NCBI GenBank assembly: GCA_037074705.1
Contig: CM073590.1
Location: forward strand, 43,404,395 to 43,468,394
DNA: 64,000 nucleotides
Reading direction: 5' to 3'
From: Zhengitettix transpicula
Lineage: Eukaryota > Arthropoda > Insecta > Orthoptera > Tetrigidae
The position numbers and the translations under genes were made by a program. Below are positions 32,797-45,126 of the stretch, in pieces (the stretch's first letter is position 1; every line of letters starts with the position of its first letter). The notes beneath the pieces are model-generated. The model made no database searches. It saw nothing but the letters and a program-made list of their open reading frames with translations, and had not been told where the DNA came from.

Positions 32797-35450
32797 TTAC
32801 TTAATCTTGAAAAGAGGGATAAAAATTTCAATGTTTTAAAAGAAACAAAATGTTAGTACAACTCACAAGCACAAATATTTATAAAAACCAAAACAAAATA
32901 TTTAACTAATGAAATTTTAATATTCAAAACAGAATTTTAATCATATTTTTGGACGCAAACAGTTTGACAACGACGTTTTCATCGATTTTAACCTCATAAA
33001 TTTTCCAAATATATTAAAATGTATCCTCCATTAAGTTTTATATAAAATTTGTGAGACATCTCTTTCATCAAGGTATTGTACGATAGAGGTTAACAAAATT
33101 CAAAACCGGGTTTTCGAAAGGTATACTGCACATAATGTAGAATTTGCCAATCAAATAATTTCTAACATATCATATAAAAAAATTAACCATAAAATGTTTT
33201 TTCGCACAGCGTAAGAATTTTGTCGTAACGCCTAGCCAACTATGTTACGTTTCCGTTATTGATCACTGCTACTAAATGACGCCAAACAATGCCTAACCGA
33301 TAATGTTTTAGAATGTTATTTCAAATTTACAATAAATTGATATAAAACGCAAATGTTCTAAGTAAATGATACATTATACAAATTATTAATACTAGCGATA
33401 TCTGTTCATCATGTATATTTGTTTTATATGAATTTATGACAAACAATCCATTTGTTTATTTTTACATACAAGCATAAAACTTAATCTTTAGATATTAAAT
33501 GCCCTTGATATCTTATTGCAACTCGAGTAGGACAAATTTCACATAAATCGTTCACAGGACTTTTGTCACAATTAATTAATTCTATTATTCAAACAAGGTT
33601 GTAGGACGAAATGTCTGCTTTAAAACCTAATTAAAGGGACATTAATTCAGGTACGCACGCGAATAAAAATACCGATAAGCAGATTAAAAGCACGACGCCA
33701 GAATATTTTAATGGAAACGAAATAGCTTTATTGACAGTTTTATGAAACAAATTGTCACCGCGAATAAAGCATTATCCATGGCCCTCATACCAAAACACTG
33801 GTGCATTTCCCATTATTTTGAAGTATAGAAACCGAATAATTAACTATTGTAAAGTCATTAAGATATAAGTATAATATTTGTATCGTCACAGGCAAAATAT
33901 TAAATTTAACCTGGCTAACGGACAAGGTTATATACGCACGTTGTGTATTTAAATTAATATAACTTTTTCGCGAAATATCGTAGCGTATTTACAAATATCT
34001 GATTATTTAATTAAAATTCCCTGTTGGTTCTGTTTCAGTTTTTGCATATAAATATTCTATACGTATTAATAGAACTTTAGTTAATGTTACGAATTGGATG
34101 AGAAATGTATTGAGAATTATGTTTCATAAATTATTTTGCATCAGTGAGTGTAAATAAAAATAACTAGTCTACACAGCATTGGATTACTTTTTCGAATGGT
34201 CCTAATGAGTATTTTAAAAAAACTGTCAGTGATAATTAATATAAACGGGAACCGCAAATTATTTTATCAAGTAAGATCCTGCACCTATTTCCTGAACTTA
34301 AAAAGGTAATCGATTTTGTAATGAAGCCGCACGAGTCACTTGGTGGTGCCAAGGTTGAGGCACAATTCCTCTTTGTGTTAAGTACAAGCATTATGTTAGT
34401 TGTAATACAAGTTCAGTAACTTTGCCCACAAGGTGTAATGTTGATCGATTACTGCGGATTACGCAATTACATTGTTTCTTGCAGTAAGTTGAAAACTATT
34501 CATCACGTTGTGATTAGTAAATTATATTTTCTCAACTATGTTGTTACGATCACATTTTGTTGTGCTTTGCGAATCACGTTTCTAATAACCATTTTTTCGA
34601 CAGATCGATTAAGGTAAGATATATTTTATTTTATACGCATTTGTATCAACTACTAAGACTAATAAATTACTTTAAATGCTTCCTTTAATGCAATATCATT
34701 GTTTCTTATTTTGAAATGAACGCTACTTTCTAAGAAACTATTAAATTTACGTAATTATTTTTCACTTTATTAAGTGCATTAAATTAAGTTATTACAATTT
34801 AGTATCAGTTAGCGCCTACAGTTCTAAAATATTTTATAAAAAAATTCTGCTTAGTAGAAATGACTAATTTTTTCTAGAATTATTCTCGTAAATCTAAAAA
34901 ACTGAGTATTTCATGGGATACCTAAATAGTCAGAGTCAATCAAACTCTGTGCCTTCATTTATTCTGGCTTCATCTCTCCATCATTTTGTGTACTCCTGCA
35001 ATCAGTTGGTGATGAAACGATAAAACTAAAGACTATTATCTTAGACATAAACCAATATCATCATCAATTTCTTTTAAGTTTTAAATATAAAATTTTCTAA
35101 AATCAATCATTAAAGAGAAAAATATTTGAAACTAAACGTAATATACTAACCGCTTTATGTAAATGACGGTATACGGTGTTTGTAGTCTTAGAAACAATAA
35201 AGAATATAAAATAATACTTATAATATCCGCTACTATCTGGTTCATTCATTTATTTTCAATTATCACATTCAATTTGCAATTTCGTCTTTATACTGAGCAG
35301 AGCACAGTGTGCGAATGAAGTGTACACCAAAGCAGAAAAATCTAGAAGACAATGTTGGATAGATTTTACTTCATAAGATTTAATGATGAAAATTAATGGT
35401 TAGTTTTAAAAAACTATTCTTAATGGCAGATACACTGACGCTGTTATATA
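32797..35450. other. AT-rich sequence, no gene seen
   Basis: A long stretch without any frame over 60 codons and without recognisable repeats. Confidence 0.5.
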
Positions 35451-35650
35451 TGAAGCGGAATTACAATGATGTTGGCAACAGTTGATAACGCGTCGCAGAT
35501 GTTATACGCGGCAGTTAGAAAATATATTATCGCTAAAAATGAAAGAGTATCGTCGTTGTATTATTGTTGCGAACATAATTACATTTAAAATAAAAGTTCC
35601 TGAATTTTAACGGACTTGAGAGTTATTTAATTAATTTATATATCACTGAC
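35451..35650 (+). repeat. 5' LTR of CsRn1-like copy 1
   Basis: Begins TGAAGCGGAATTACAATGATG. It matches 52266-52468, the LTR of copy 2, along its length, for example TATCGTCGTTGTATTAT and GAGAGTTATTTAATTAATTT. The start also matches the 3' LTR stub at 39613-39630. The exact right end is unclear because no obvious CA lies directly before the primer site. Confidence 0.7.
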
Positions 35651-35658
35651 CCTATAAC

Positions 35659-35676
35659 TGGTGACCCCGACATGAT
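35659..35676 (+). promoter_or_regulatory. Primer binding site, tRNA-Trp type
   Basis: Reads TGGTGACCCCGACATGAT. The known arthropod tRNA-Trp 3' end predicts TGGTGACCCCGACGTGAT, a match at 17 of 18 positions. The tRNA would prime minus-strand DNA synthesis here. Confidence 0.85.
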
Positions 35677-35726
35677 CTAATTACATAAAGCATAAAATTA
35701 CACGTATATTTTACGGAGTGAGAGTG

Positions 35727-36590
35727 ATGGCAACGCATAATTTGTCACCGCATATGGAGCAGGTTAATGAGAGCAGCAGTTTAACTGCAGGCGCGATAGA
35801 GTCTAGGAGATAAAACCCTACCAAGTGGTTCATCGTCGTGGAAGCATCACTTCGGATGCCAAAAGGTTTCAATACGTTTTGGTCAGCCTGGACGAGTCGA
35901 CCTTAGACGCGCTGGGGCGATATCATCACCAACCCTCCTAAGGCAAATAAGTACATTGCTATAAAAAATCGCCTCGTGAATGTCTTCCGTGAGACGGACG
36001 AAAAACGTATGCGCCACCTTTTAGGAGGACATGCAGCTATAGCAGGTAGGCCTTCCCTTGAATTACAGCGTATGCGGAGCCTAGCAGGTGGCCAGTGCAG
36101 TGAACAATTTTTGTGCACACTTTTCTTTGAGCAATTACCAGAAAGGGTACGTAATCTCCTTGTGGCGCATGAAACACAGGATTTGACGATATTAGCAGCG
36201 CAGGCAGACAGGATCCACGAAATTCTGCAACCGAAAATAGATTTTATTTCCCAGAAGCAAACAAATTTATGTGCTATATCGCCACGAGCCGCATTACCGC
36301 CTCTAAAATCTCAGTCTGAGGAACTCTATAATAATTTAGCGACAGAAGTGCGTGAACTTCGACACGCAGTTGTTACATTGACTCAAAAGTTACAATTATA
36401 ATCAGGGAATCGAAGGCGTTCACGATCCCGTGATTATCATAAACGCCCTCAGTCTCTACTCAAATTAGTTTACGAATCTATTTCTCGTGCTTACTGCTGG
36501 TATCATGTTAAATATGGTCAGGCAGCACTTGGACATGGAATAACGTGGGAAACTAGAAGCATCGCCATCGATACAAGCTGTAGGAGACGA
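35727..36590 (+). pseudogene. Gag of CsRn1-like copy 1 (broken)
   Basis: ATG at 35727 opens a frame that meets stops at about 35811 and 35903 and resumes as a clean frame at 35976-36401 (141 codons). That part carries the typical Gag capsid pattern LQRMRSLAGGQCSEQFLCTL then FFEQLPERVRNLLV, as in many insect gypsy Gag proteins. Near 36486 the frame reads YCWYHVKYGQAALGHG, the start of the CsRn1-type Gag motif (C-x2-H...). The expected final Cys residues are not visible, as the frame decays after this point. The protein would have packaged the element RNA. Confidence 0.7.
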
Positions 36591-36599
36591 TGATTTAGT

Positions 36600-39396
36600 A
36601 AAACACCGCTTAACCATTCATGATGTGGTGAATGATTTACATTTTCTTGTAGATACTGGCGCTGATATATCTGTACTTGCGCGTCGCATGTTCGATCATA
36701 GAGCGCAGGACGCCAACTTTGTTTTTGTATCCCGCTAACGGAGCTATCATAAACACTTATTACGGACATCTACTGTTATGTCTGAATCTTGGACTACAAC
36801 GACCTCTGTCTTGGCGTTTCGTAATAGCGGATATTTCTCGTTCTACAATGGGAGCATATTTATTACATTATTATAATCTGCACGTTTGTCATTTTCTTCT
36901 GGCGATTCCATAAGTACCTTGGCTGCAGATGATAACCCGTATACACAATTACTGCGTCAATTTCCAGAACTCACAGCAATATATACGCAACGTAAGGTAA
37001 TGCAACAGTTAGTGCGTCACCACATTCCTACAACAGGCCCACGAGTTTTTCAAACAGCTCGACGTTTACCACCTGATCAAATACGTGATTTCATGATAAA
37101 TCAGGGGATATTTCGACCGTCGTCCAGTCCTTGGGCTAGTCCTTTGCACATGGTGTTAAAGAAAGACAGTACGTGTCGAGTATGTGGTGACTATCGCAGG
37201 CTCAATGCCGTATCAACGCCTGATATATACCCGATCCCTCTCATCAATTCTTGTATACATAGACTTAATGGTTGTACTATTTTCTCCACCATAGACCTAG
37301 TAAGAGCCTATCATCAAATTCCAATGGCCGAAGAGAATATTGAGGAAACGGCAGTTTTCACACCTTTCGGCTGATATGAGTTTACAGTCATGACTTTTGG
37401 ATTGAGAAATGCAGCACAGACTTTTCAACGTTTCATTGACTCTGCACTGCAAGATTTGCCATTTACCTGTGCCTACATTGATGATATATTAATTGCATCT
37501 AAGGATAATGCAGAACACACTGAGCATCTGCGTATTGTTTTCCAACGTTTTCGTGATTACGGATAAATAATCAATACCGCAAAATGTGTTTTCGGAGTTT
37601 TTTCCATACAGATTTAGGATATAAAGTGCATCCTGCTGGAATTAAAACTTTATCTTCTAAGGTTTCATCTATCACTAATTTCCCCAAACCTTCTACTATA
37701 AAAGAATTACGCAGATATATGGGGATGATTAATTTTTATAGGCGCAATCTGTGTCATGCAGCTCAAGTTTTAAGCCCTCTTACTAATTGTTTGATAGCCT
37801 TATTCATTAGACTAAAGAACTTGATTTAGCCTACGATGCCTCTAAACAACTTCTTTGCGAGGCAGTTTGTTACATCATCCGATTACTCATGCACCGTTGT
37901 CGTTGCATACCGACGCCTCCGATTATGCTATGGCCGCGGTATTTAAACATCTTTACGAAGGATGCTGGCAACCGCTCAGATTCTTTAACAAGGAATTCAC
38001 AACAGCTCAATGTAAATACTATGCTTATGATCGAGAAATTCAAGCAGTCTATTCACCAATCAAACATTTTCGTGATTTCATTGACGGACAGGAAGTATTT
38101 ATACGGAATGACCACAAACCGTTGGTGTATGCATTTCACTAGAAAGAAAAGCAGATGTCACCCCGGCGCATTCGACAATTAGAGTTTATAAGTCAATTTA
38201 CCACGAAGATAGTGCATATTTCTGGTTCAGACAATGTGGTTGCAGACACTTGTCACGCGTTGAGAGCATACAACTTCCTCGTTAGTTCAGAAGAGATTGC
38301 GGATGCCCAAACGGACGACGCAGAATTGATTGATTTGCGAAGAGGACAAACATATTTATTTCTAAAACCCTTACTTTTAGGTGACTCAGACCTTGAAGTA
38401 TGGTGCGATACTTCTACGAGCTGTATACGTCCTTTCGTTCCTCAAATATTGCGCAAGAGAATATTTGATTACGTACACCAGTTTGCACATTCAAGTGGTC
38501 GCGTTATGAAACGTATAATTCAACGTAAATACGTTTGGCCGAAAATGATGAACAATATCGCCATTTTTGGGCTCGGACGTGTCTGACATGTCAAAAGAAC
38601 AAAGTTACTCGACATAGAAGAGCTCCTCCTGGTACTTTTCCTGTACCAGACGAACGTTTCTCACATGTACATCTAGATATCATTGGACCATTTTCTCCAG
38701 TTAAAAATTTTCACTACTTACTCACAATAATTGATCTTTCACTGATATCACAGCTTAATCTGTTGCCGATGCATTTTTTTTCTGGCTGGTTGTCTAGATT
38801 GGGAGTTGTGTTTGTTACTACAGATCAAATCAAGGAACACAATTCGAATCTGTCATATTTAACGCCCTGTCCAACTTTGTGGGTTGTGGCAGAAAGCGCA
38901 CTTCACCTTATCATCCAGAAGCTAATGGACTTCTCGAACGTTGGCATCGAACATTAAAGGCAGCTCTGATGTTTCACGCCCCTCAAGATTGGTTACATGC
39001 ACTTCCAGTGGTATTGTTGGGTTTACGCATGGCTCTGAAGGAAGATAGTGACGGCTGTCCAGCGGAATTATTGTTTGTACTACACTGCGTCTACCAGGCG
39101 AATATTTTACTGAAAGTCATCTTCCATTTGAAACTTCACTTTTCGTCAGTAAATTGCGAGAATTTATGCGAACAGTGAAATCAGTGCCTACGTCATGTTA
39201 TGGTAATAAGCGATGTGTCGTTCATCCTGATCTTGCCAACGCAAAATTCGTGTTCTTCAAAGAAGATAAGATCCGGCGCGCATTGGATTCTCCCTATGTT
39301 GGCCATTTTCCGACAATTCGTCGCATTTCAGATCACGACTTCCTCGTGGATATTAAAGAAAGACACACCACAGTGCATGTGAACAGACTGAAATAG
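36600..39396 (+). pseudogene. Pol of CsRn1-like copy 1: protease, RT, RNase H, integrase (broken)
   Basis: Domains in order: aspartic protease with LVDTGADISV at about 36645-36672; reverse transcriptase at about 37010-37575, with SSPWASPLHMVLKKD, FSTIDLVRAYHQI and the catalytic YIDD at 37474-37485; RNase H at about 37855-38142 with LHTDASDYAMAAV; integrase with its zinc-binding H..H (HQFAHSSG, near 38479), C..C (CLTCQKN, near 38580), core Asp in VHLDIIGPF, Asp in FVTTDQ and Glu in HPEANGLLERWHR (near 38905-38945), then a C-terminal module ending TVHVNRLK at 39396. Breaks: stop TGA in RT at 37372, stop at 37564, stop at 37827, stop at 38140, a frameshift near 38575 and others near 38940 and 39176. 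It cannot make a working enzyme. Confidence 0.85.
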
Positions 39397-39597
39397 GAAT
39401 TTTTAACTTCTGAGACTGAGTTGCACTCTGTGCAAACTGGAATGACAGAGTGTCATACCGCTCCCTGATCTAATTTGTCATGAAAAACCTATCTGAGTCA
39501 GCGTAAACGTGTCCGTTTTCTTTTACGGAGTTGGTCTTGTTTAATTTTTTTCATTGTTTTATTATATTTCAGGTCGGTTGCTGTTCTGATGTTATTA

Positions 39598-39612
39598 CTG
39601 GGCGGGGAATGC
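39598..39612 (+). promoter_or_regulatory. Polypurine tract of CsRn1-like copy 1
   Basis: CTGGGCGGGGAATGC lies directly before the 3' LTR start TGTAGCGG, where plus-strand DNA synthesis would begin. Confidence 0.6.
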
Positions 39613-39630
39613 TGTAGCGGAATTACAATA

Positions 39631-40040
39631 TTTTTTTTAGGGTAACAGGCTACATGAGGGTAATCCACAATGTGGCATCTTCCCTTTAACAGCGTAGGGA
39701 GGGATTTGAAAGGGGGGATGCGGAAGGGTAGAGGAAGGTTGCCAAAGGTTAACTAGGGCCCCTGGGCTATATTTTAAGGATCCTACCCGGCATTCGCCTA
39801 AAGAAATGCAGGAAAAACCTTAGAAAAACCTGCATCGCGTAGGTCGGGCATTGGGTACTTGTCCCACGCCCTTCCGATAGCGGGAGAGAAGTTTTCTGTG
39901 GGGACGCAGCATTCCCTTCTCCGTGCCTCGACCAGTTTAGGAGGCAGCTGGCCGACTATTCCAATGGGAATATAGGACAACTCTTACCGTATGACCAAGG
40001 TCTGTGACCCCGGAACATACACCATTCAAAACAGGCCGAG
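39631..40040 (-). mobile_element. Family S repeat, copy 8
   Basis: Minus-strand copy with its T run starting 18 bases into the 3' LTR of the CsRn1-like element. It covers about 410 bp and stops at AACAGGCCGAG, before the 5' hairpin. No matching direct repeat is seen on the far side and the LTR does not resume, so a deletion accompanied or followed the insertion. The frame at 39798-39980 inside is not a gene. Confidence 0.8.
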
Positions 40041-40519
40041 TGAATCCTAGATTCTAGTTTCCAGTAATTATTACTGTACATTTTTTTTGATTTTTTCATT
40101 TTATTCGCTCTATGATACGAACAGAACTTAAGTTTTTTTATTTATAACTAAAACATTGTATTACTTGTTTTGTGTGTTTTCTAAATTCGCGTAGAAGCAA
40201 TGGAAGTCAATGCTGTTGGAAGACCAAAGCCATGTTAATAAAACAGTAGAGAAGAATAATATACAATCGACTTATTTTTTATATAACTTTATTGTTACTA
40301 TTGTTATTATTATCAACATTAACTGGTGTACACATTATTTGCATTTAATTAAAACCAAAATATAAATATTATAAATGATGCAACCCTTTTTTTAACAGTC
40401 ATAATATAATTTTAATTATTTCAATGTAAATTACATTAAAAGGTCAAGATTAAAATCCAGAATCTTTCGGCTATATTAAACCCTATTCATCTGATAAATT
40501 TAGTTAAAAAATTTCTGGA
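40041..40519. other. AT-rich sequence, no gene seen
   Basis: Spacer between S copy 8 and the LINE remnant; nothing recognised. Confidence 0.45.
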
Positions 40520-42345
40520 GAACTACCGACAGAAAAGGAGGATTGAAAATAAGATACACTGACGAAAGAAAAGAGACTGGACTAATACGGGAGTAGAATG
40601 TATGGAATTGAATAAGAGGCAGAATGAAACTAGAAAGTTCTACAGAAATGTAAACAATGCTCGAAAACAGTTTAACCTATTAACTAGCCTGATTAGAGAT
40701 GAAGAAGGAAATATAATAAGTGAGAGCAAACAGATGCCCGAAAGATGGCGAAGGCACTTCAACGAAGTACTTAATCGAGACTTAGAACAAGTAGATAACG
40801 ATCCCCATGAGATTGAACAAGGACTGGGACAGGAAAGTCCACTGGATGGTCCAGTGATAGAGGATGTTAGAAAAGCACTGAGAAAGCTGAAGAATAATAA
40901 TGCACCTGATACTGATAACATAACTGCAGAAATTGTGAAGTGTGGAGGAGTAATATTGGAGCGATCCTTGTTTGAACTCTTTACTCTTATGTGGGAACAG
41001 GAAAGGATACCAGATGAGTGGAACGAAGGGGTAATATGCCCTATAAATAAAAATGGTTATCAGATGGAGTGCAGAAACCATCGCGGAATTACTTTCCTCA
41101 ATCTGGGGTATAAGGTACTCTCTAATATTATTTTTGATCGGCTACTCCCACAGGTGGACAGAGAGATCGGAGGATATCAGAGTGGATTCCGACAAGGGAG
41201 GTCAACCATAGACCAGATATTCAACCTTCGACAAATCCTGGAGAAGACTGCTGATTACAGAATTGGAACTTATCACCTCTTTATTGACTTCCAGGCTACA
41301 TATGACAGTGTGAATGGAGAGCAGCTGTATCACGCGATACAAGAGTTAGGGATACTCGGAAAGCTTCTGAGAATGGTAAAAATTATGATGTATGTTGTAA
41401 AAAGCCTCATCCGAGTTGGTGGAAATTACTCGGACCCACTTAAAATAAAAAATAGGCTACGCCAAGGAGATACACTGGCATGCCAATTGTTCAATGTAGC
41501 GCTCGAGAATGTGATTAGGGATGCAGACCTACAGATTGGAGGCACAATTTAAAATAAGTCAGTGCAGATCCTGGCATATGCAGACGACTTAGACATCGTA
41601 GCGCAAACAATACCAGCGCTGAAAGAAGCCTTTACAGCCTTAAACCAAGCAAGTAGAAAATTGACTTAACGATAATTTAGAAGAAAACAAAATATTTACT
41701 ATGCGGGAAAGCATATCAGCCCAACATGTCAAAGACCAGCGCTGAGAATGGATGTACATACATTCGAGAGACTTGAGAGTTTCAGGTACCTTGGATCCAT
41801 AGTAACCTGCTCTAAGTAATGCCTTGAGTAATTTATTCAGGTTAAGACTCCTCATCCGCCCAACAAAACTTACTATTTATAAAAGTCTTGTAAAACCAGT
41901 TCTTATATATGCATCAGAAACATAGCCCCTGACGGAAACCGACGCAAGGCCGATTGATGGATTCTAGAGAAGAGTTCTTAGAAGGATAATCGGCCCTGTG
42001 TGCGATAAGGGATAAAGGAGGAAAAGGTACAATACAGAATTTTATACTATATACGCTGATGCTCCAGTAACAAAAATCATACGTTCAGGAAGAATAAGAT
42101 GGGTAGGCCATGTAGCACGAATAACGGAGTTTGAGGTGGCAAAAAAGATTCTACTTGGAGTCCCAGGAGGACAAAGAGAACGAGGTAGACCCCGAGGAAG
42201 ATGGTTGGACGGAGTGGAGGAAGATCTGCGGAAGCTGGGATGTAGAAATTGGAAGATGATCGTGAAGGATGGAAGAATCTCGTTGGAAAGCCCAAGGTGT
42301 AGCGCCATGGAAGAAGAAGAACTGATTACTAATTTAAGGTTCGTA
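40520..42345 (+). pseudogene. RTE-like LINE reverse transcriptase remnant
   Basis: An uninterrupted 316-codon frame (40602-41552) carries the N-terminal and central RT blocks: WRRHFNEVLN near residue 49, an altered PGxDxI block (NNAPDTDNITAEI), PDEWNEGVICPI, CRNHRGITFLN, GGYQSGFRQGRSTIDQIF, catalytic block A as LFIDFQATYDSV, and RQGDTLACQLFN. After a stop at 41550 the catalytic YADD follows in the same frame at 41577-41588. Later pieces include FRYLGS near 41785, LIYASET near 41907, RIRWVGHVARI near 42096 and GRPRGRWLDGVEEDLRKLG near 42185-42240, the usual C-terminal end. No endonuclease domain is present, so the 5' half is missing. Clade call (RTE or 'endonuclease-reverse transcriptase' type) is from memory of the C-terminal pattern. 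Confidence 0.8.
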
Positions 42346-44001
42346 TGCCAATTTATATTTGTAAACAGCAGAAAATGTCATACAAATCATAACTTACTAA
42401 CTCTACAGCAATCCAAAACACATTCAATCTCAGAACTACACTTACAAGGAAGGTCGATCGACCGTCCACCTGTTTTAAGTGACCATGTTATACTTTTGAC
42501 TATTTTAATCAACTCAAATGTAAAATCTAAGGATTAAATTATTAAAAAATATATAATAATTAAAAATAACTATAACTTGTCATTTTCTGTTTGTAAAGAA
42601 TAGAAAATGAGATATGAGCTTTAAGTTGTTAGTAAACAGTTGGACTACGCAAATTTATTAACGAAGTTAATCAAATGAATATGATTTAATATAACCGAAA
42701 GTTCCTGGATTTTAATCTTCCTATTTTAATGTAATTAACTTAAAATAAAAAAAATATGTGACTGTTAAATAAGGGTTGTATGATTTATAATATTTATAAT
42801 CAAACCACAGTCCTTTAATGGATATTTAGACAACCAAAATAGAATTACAGTTTTAATTTTTTTTACCTTACTAGTTGAAGAATAATAATAATTAAATAAG
42901 TTAATGTCTGTTTTTTAAATAATTAAAATGTGTTTGAAGACAGCTTAATTGATAAGCTAATAATATAAATTCTTCAAAACTTTTTTATATTCAATTTATT
43001 CCAATAAATATTTATAGAAATTATGCATTTTAAGTGTTCTTAAATGTTAAATAAAATAGTTAAATTCAAATAAAAATAGGAATTACAACATTATGATTAT
43101 TGGTGGAGACTGAATAGAACAGTTTCTGTTCATAATAATTAATTAAATACATGTTTACTTATTACAACTTAATAAAATGATTAATTAAATCTTGATGAAA
43201 TTTAAAATTCATAGACCTTATATTGTGTATACCTCACAAAAAAATTGACCAATTATGATATTATTGTATTATTGGGGTTCAACGAAGAACTACAGACGAA
43301 CAGAACTAAAGTTCATGTATTGATGAACGTTCGTACTTGAACATTCAGTTTCAACTTTAGTTGGCTGACTGTTATATTATGAGACAATTACAGTCAAATT
43401 ATTCTCTAATCTCATCCTATGCACGTATCCCTTATATCACACTAAACTCCCATATTATTTATACGCCCCCTTCACTTAGATTTCAGACCACATCTAGCCC
43501 GTTTTCTAATTATTGCATGTCACTAGTAACTAATCCTTACTCATTGACCTCACACTTTAGCAATCTGTGCTAAGAAGTATAATAAATTCATTGTAACATC
43601 TGCTGTTATTTTTTTTATTTTAGATAAAATTATTTATTGCAGTTTCTTTGTTAGTACGTTACCATTTCTTAGAAATAAATTAATTACGGGTCTTTATCTT
43701 ATACTTTTTCCATTCTTTTCTTGAATCTATTAAAACCCAGTGGTACAAAATAACATGTTATTATTTTCTGCAACTTTTCATACAGATAAAATTCTTTGCA
43801 ACCTAAGAATCTGCTACTCGTGTTTGATCAGAACAAGGATGTGTGTTTCCCTGTTATTTAATCATACCAATCTTATATTCGAGAGGAATAGAATTAATCA
43901 CACCATACTTGAATAAAACCAATATTTGTATTCTCAAATCGACGAGAAATTTCACTGTCCCAAACATTTAAGAATAGAATAAAATATTTGGAGCGTCAAT
44001 T
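42346..44001. other. Very AT-rich sequence, no gene seen
   Basis: Only one frame above 60 codons (43361-43573), without recognisable motif. The AT content is among the highest in the window. Confidence 0.45.
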
Positions 44002-44590
44002 TGTGATAATTACTTAAATATTAAAATGATTGGATGTTTTAGTAAGAACTCAAGATTTTAAAATAGATAAACAAATTAATTTATTAGCACACAAACAATT
44101 GAATTTCCACAATAGTTATGAAATGAATTTTTACAGCAGTTAGTAATTAATGTTTTACAATAAAATATTCTATTTCTGAGGGTCGTTTACTGGGCCTTTA
44201 ATAAAACAAATACTTGTTAAACAATTTTACAATGCAATATAGAAAACACATACAATAACAAAATTTGAATTCTGAAATCTGACGATAATACCTTTACTTA
44301 AAAGTTTACAAATATGAATGCTGTGAAATATTAACTTACAGTCTCTGGTAATCCATTAAATTCGGCTCACTCACATACCAACACCTACTCACTTTATATA
44401 CAGGCCATAATGAGATCCAAGTTGTGCACACACTTTACACTGAATACTTTCGTCAGTACAACGAAACAGATTTTTAACGAAACAGCAGACTATCACCACA
44501 CGACTTCAGCTTTCGTCTGTTCTCAGCAAACCTCTCCACGATAACTCACGACAACCTCCTCATACATGTCAGTAATATTGACAAAAGTAT
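44002..44590 (-). mobile_element. LTR family L3-like fragment, minus strand
   Basis: The minus strand shows TATATAAAGTG (near 44397), a GAGCCGAATTTAATGG block, donor-like GTAAGT (ACTTAC at 44334-44339 on plus) and a TTAAAGGCCCAGTAAACGACC block near 44190, and ends ...AATTATCACA. These parallel 31730-32156. The U3 start is not found, so it is 5'-truncated or diverged there. Confidence 0.55.
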
Positions 44591-44684
44591 TTAATGTATT
44601 AATATTTGTTATGATAGTTAGTGGATTGTCTTTACAACAGTAACTTGATACGTGGTGCTATTTATGAAAAACAGGATGTAATGA

Positions 44685-45126
44685 AAAAAAGGTTAACAAG
44701 ACGATCGATGTAGAAAAGTTTGGAATACGTGGTCTAAGCGTAGTCGTTGAAAAAGATCGCATTTCGACCGATGGACACCATTTTGCGCGTGAGGCAAGTT
44801 TCGAGATGGATTGTAATTACTCAGTCGAAGCAGAGTGTTGCAAAACAAACCCAACTGCCGCACGCCACAGAATCCATTTCCGGACAGAAATTGTAACAAT
44901 CGGACACCCCACAGAAGAAAACTGTGCAACAGTACACATTTTCTGCCGAGTCCTGCGGCAGTGGAAATTGATGGCGATTTGTGCAATAAGCCTGGACTGC
45001 CAGACGAAACACATTCACTTCTCTATGAAACCAGTCGTTTCTCGAATACATTATTCTCTCGTTGGTTTTGAAAATTGGTTTGAAATGTTATTTAAATGTC
45101 GTTTCACTATTGAACTGTTAGCTTAG
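44685..45126 (+). CDS. Unidentified 147-codon open frame without early Met
   Basis: Open from just after a stop at 44682 to TAG at 45124-45126; the first Met is at 44806. GC content is higher than around it. The reading includes KTIDVEKFGIRGLSVVVEKD and HIFCRVLRQWKLMAICAISL. Two minus-strand frames over the same DNA are also open for 65-97 codons, so openness alone is weak evidence. It sits next to an LTR fragment and may be part of an unrecognised transposon. I cannot assign a function. Confidence 0.2.

Larger units (their letters stand above)
35451..39630 (+). mobile_element. Ty3/gypsy retrotransposon, CsRn1-like clade, copy 1 (broken)
   Basis: A nearly complete element of about 4.2 kb: a short 5' LTR (from TGAAGCGGAATTACAATG, about 200 bp), a primer site at 35659-35676, gag, then pol in the order protease, RT, RNase H, integrase, a purine-rich tract and the first 18 bases of a 3' LTR (TGTAGCGGAATTACAAT at 39613). 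The rest of the 3' LTR is replaced by S copy 8. A tRNA-Trp primer site and a Gag with a Cys-His-Cys-Cys type motif starting CWYH are known traits of the CsRn1/Kabuki group. Several stops and frameshifts make it inactive. A partial second copy is at 52266-54232. Confidence 0.85.

Noticed and set aside
40640..41081. Minus-strand frames over the RTE-like RT
   Set aside because: They are shadows of the plus-strand RT frame, which shows the ordered RT motifs.
44806..45126. Met-initiated 106-codon frame as a complete protein
   Set aside because: The frame is open further upstream and the other strand is also open, so the Met is not a convincing start.
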